64,000 nucleotides of DNA from Mercurialis annua (Eukaryota; Streptophyta; Magnoliopsida; Malpighiales; Euphorbiaceae), in NCBI RefSeq assembly GCF_937616625.2, contig NC_065576.1, positions 23,792,628-23,856,627 on the forward strand, written 5' to 3'. The position numbers and the translations under genes were made by a program. Numbering within the stretch: the first letter of the stretch is position 1; the number at the start of each line of letters is the position of its first letter. Positions 61,883 through 64,000 of the stretch are shown here, piece by piece. The notes beneath the pieces were generated by a model that saw nothing but the letters and a program-made list of their open reading frames with translations, had not been told where the DNA came from and made no database searches.

Positions 61883-62829
61883 TGCTTCTAAGATACGAAT
61901 ATCTCTACTATTTTGGTTAAAATAGTTTATTTCTAATTATATAAAGCTTTTATTATTGATAGTATGATATGTACCTTTAAAACCTTTATGTGTTGGCTTT
62001 ATTATAATAGGCTCGAAGCACTGTAAACATTAATAATCGCAAGAAAGTGACCTTTTCTCACACTTCGGGATCAAAGTCTTATTGCCAACGTTTGTATGAA
62101 ATGGTAAATATGAGTTTATATGTAATCTGTTTTTGATTTCGTATTTAAATTCTTTATCATTTAGTTTTTAATCAATTGTATGAACGTTATAGGAAACATC
62201 TGAAGTCATTGATGAAGAGCCACCTGAAATGAGGCTCTACAGTCAAGCACACCGTAAAAAAGACGGCTCATGGATTGACCCACAAGTTGGAGATAAATAC
62301 GTAAGTTCTTTTTTTATATATATAGTTATCTAAACACAATTTTATAAAGTGTTATTAAAGCATATTTCTATTCTTATGAAAAATGGAAGCTATTCGCTCA
62401 AAAGCACTCGAGGAAGGCGTTGCAATTGATGGGAGGAAAATTCTACAAAAGGTTTTGGATATACCGAAGTCTGGTTATGCTCGTGGACTCGGATATGGAG
62501 CCAAACGGATAACAGCTAAAGAATCAGAGTTTGAAGCTCGTTTATAAGCAGAGAAGTTTGAGACTGAAAAGCAAGTTAAAGAACTAAATGACCAAATTCA
62601 AAATCAACAGGTGAAAATTGATAATATTTCTCAATCATATAGCAAACTCAAGCATCTTGTTCAACAAATGTTGAATGAAAAAGATGATGAGGAAATATCT
62701 ATTGATGGCGACGAAACATGTATCGATGGCTGCGAAAAATCTCTTGATGACGAACCATCTAATGATTGGTTTGTGACGGCTTACTTAAATATATTTTTTA
62801 ATTCGTTACGCTTTAATTTTTTTTTATAA

Positions 62830-63190
62830 TTTGAAAATTATTCACTTAATTATGTCAGTTTGAAAATAAAAGTGTATATAATAAGCGTATTTTTTTTCTT
62901 GAAGATTGGAATTGAATGAAAGAAGATGGACGTCTCCTATATCAAAAGTTAGGCTTAATTTATTTTCTTTTCTTTATAGCAAATAGTTTACATGTTTGCA
63001 TACGATCGGTTATTTTAGTGTTATTAAAGGCTTAATCATTGATAATTTTATGTAATTTTTGAATTGATTTTGTTTTTTATTCATTGATTTTAGCAACAAA
63101 TTACCGTATTCAATTATTTTAGTATCGATAAAAATGGAAATAATAACTTGTTGTGACAAATTAATTTTGTTACAGCTAACTAATAATAAT
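62830..63190. other. AT-rich stretch 3' of the Transposase_24-like gene
   Basis: No coding frame of note. It probably contains the 3' untranslated region and leads into the tandem repeats. No individual site is convincing enough to call. Confidence 0.5.
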
Positions 63191-63835
63191 GACAATTAAT
63201 TTCGTCACGTAATGATAAATTACTTCTTATGATAAATTAAATTTGTCACCGTTAACTTATAATGACAATTAATTTCATCACGTTATGATATATTATTTGT
63301 TGTGATAAATTAAATTTGTCACCGATGACAAACTATAATGACAATTAATTTCGTCACATTATGATAAATTACTTGTTGTGATGAATTATTTTTGTCACAG
63401 CTAACTAATTATAATAACAATTAATTTCGTCACGTTATGATAACTTACTTGTTGTGATAAATTAAATTTATCACCGTTGACAAATTATAATGACAATTAA
63501 TTTCGTCACGTTATGATAAATTACTTATTTTGATAAATTAAATTTGTCACCGTCGACAAATTATAATGACAATTAATTTTGTCACATTATCATTAAATTA
63601 CGTGTTGTGATAAATTAAATTTATCACAACTAACTAATTATTATGACAATTAATTTCGTCACGTTATGTTAAATTACTTCTTATGATAAATTAAATTTAT
63701 CACAACTAACTAATTATAATGACAATTAATCTCGTCACATTATGTTAAATTACTTAGTGTGATAAATTAAATTTATCACAACTAATTAATTATTATGGCA
63801 ATCAATTTCGTCACTTTATGATTGATTACTTATGA
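63191..63835 (+). repeat. 76-bp tandem repeats, ~8.5 copies, each with a hairpin
   Basis: The motif 'gacaattaatttcgtcac' (or a near variant) starts at about 63191, 63264, 63340, 63416, 63492, 63568, 63645, 63721 and 63797, so the period is 73-77 bp. Each unit contains a version of GTGATAAATT-A-AATTTRTCAC; one with perfect 10-bp arms lies at 63759-63779. The dense TTGTCAC/GTGACAA/GTGATAA motifs in both orientations, next to a Transposase_24 gene, resemble the subterminal repeats that accessory transposases bind in CACTA elements. That role is inferred. Confidence 0.85.
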
Positions 63836-64000
63836 TAAATATTTTTTTGTCACTTCACAATCTTTTTGTCACTAATAACTCGGCGTATGTGGTGACAAAT
63901 GTATATTAATTGTGATAGATATGGTTTTGTCACCATATAATCTTTTTGTCACTAATAACTCGGTGTATGTAGTGACAAATTTATATGAATTGTGATAAAT
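63836..64000 (+). repeat. ~81-bp tandem repeat running off the window's right end
   Basis: Two copies of 'atctttttgtcactaataac' followed by 'tcgg(c/t)gtatgt(g/a)(g/a)tgacaaat' and 'aattgtgata' start near 63860 and 63940. Each unit is a loose inverted repeat (TTTGTCAC ... GTGACAAA). The series continues beyond 64000, so the element terminus lies outside. Confidence 0.75.

Larger units (their letters stand above)
59760..62829 (+). pseudogene. Broken plant En/Spm-type (Transposase_24) gene
   Basis: Exons readable by frame and GT-AG sites: ~59760-60078 (the start is uncertain: no ATG at the 5' edge, first in-frame ATG at 59859), 60854-61099, 61192-61404, 62011-62103, 62193-62300 and about 62383-62829. 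Family-like motifs occur in order: KKNGRGKARGFEV; LPIGPSEKIFKMEIGIVTRL with LYWSQIS; MMARRFRNFKYQCHLQY; KINDWKNLCEHF; NRKKVTFSHTSGSKSY; RLYSQAHRKKDGSWID; PKSGYARGLGYGAKR; then a coiled-coil C-terminus. This order matches the plant Ptta/En/Spm transposase family (Transposase_24), a DNA-binding accessory protein of CACTA elements in the TNPA role. Three defects are visible. A run of eight A at 60904-60911 shifts frame between GFEVKK and MTKDGSK. TAA at 62545-62547 interrupts the coiled coil. No in-phase AG acceptor was found for the last exon. No TNP2 (TNPD) transposase gene is in the window. Confidence 0.75.

Noticed and set aside
63010..63195. Minus-strand 61-codon frame
   Set aside because: It is an Asn/Ile/Lys-rich chance frame in AT-rich DNA leading into the 76-bp repeats.

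Overview
The window is nuclear DNA of a flowering plant, probably a dicot. Evidence: GT-AG introns in AT-rich sequence, plant-specific transposon genes, an LTR-retrotransposon end, and an interstitial Arabidopsis-type telomere tract (CCCTAAA). No species is assigned. There are no rRNA, tRNA or ordinary housekeeping genes. Everything recognisable is satellite DNA, a transposable element, or the broken remains of one.

Layout. (1) 1-2028: the right-hand part of an LTR, ending in ...GTGACA, with its other end outside the window. (2) 2029-52108: about 50 kb (roughly 835 units) of one 60-bp satellite. It starts with about 290 bp in inverted orientation, switches strand at a 54-bp near-perfect palindrome, then runs in one orientation to its end. 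It has nested periodicities: a 30-bp half-unit, the 60-bp unit, higher-order repeats of about 1.5, 2.2, 2.3 and 3.83 kb, and a near-identical duplication of a ~13-kb block at 14.7-14.8 kb spacing (7431-20400 and 22141-35232). Because 60 is a multiple of 3, long ORFs run through the array, but these are periodic artefacts and are not annotated as genes. (3) 52109-55187, minus strand: a six-exon DUF1985/Ulp1-type transposon gene. Its protease domain is cut off exactly where the satellite begins, and it has one in-frame stop. (4) 55567-59384: a ~3.8-kb interval bounded by inverted TCGAG-rich repeats. It holds an intact 427-codon single-exon ORF resembling Athila ORF1/'putative plant transposon protein', plus degenerate telomeric repeats. 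(5) 59760-62829, plus strand: a multi-exon gene of the plant En/Spm-type Transposase_24 family, disabled by a frameshift in an A8 run and by a nonsense codon. (6) 63191-64000: 76-bp and then ~81-bp tandem repeats built on TTGTCAC/GTGACAA motifs, plausibly the subterminal region of the CACTA-type element that owned the Transposase_24 gene.

The region reads as a heterochromatic satellite block abutting a nest of transposons. The items most worth checking are the inverted-repeat element carrying the intact 427-aa ORF, the multi-level organisation of the satellite with its palindromic strand switch, and the satellite/Ulp1-gene breakpoint. Family assignments rest on remembered domain signatures read by eye. 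No database search or alignment program was run, and block boundaries inside the array are approximate.
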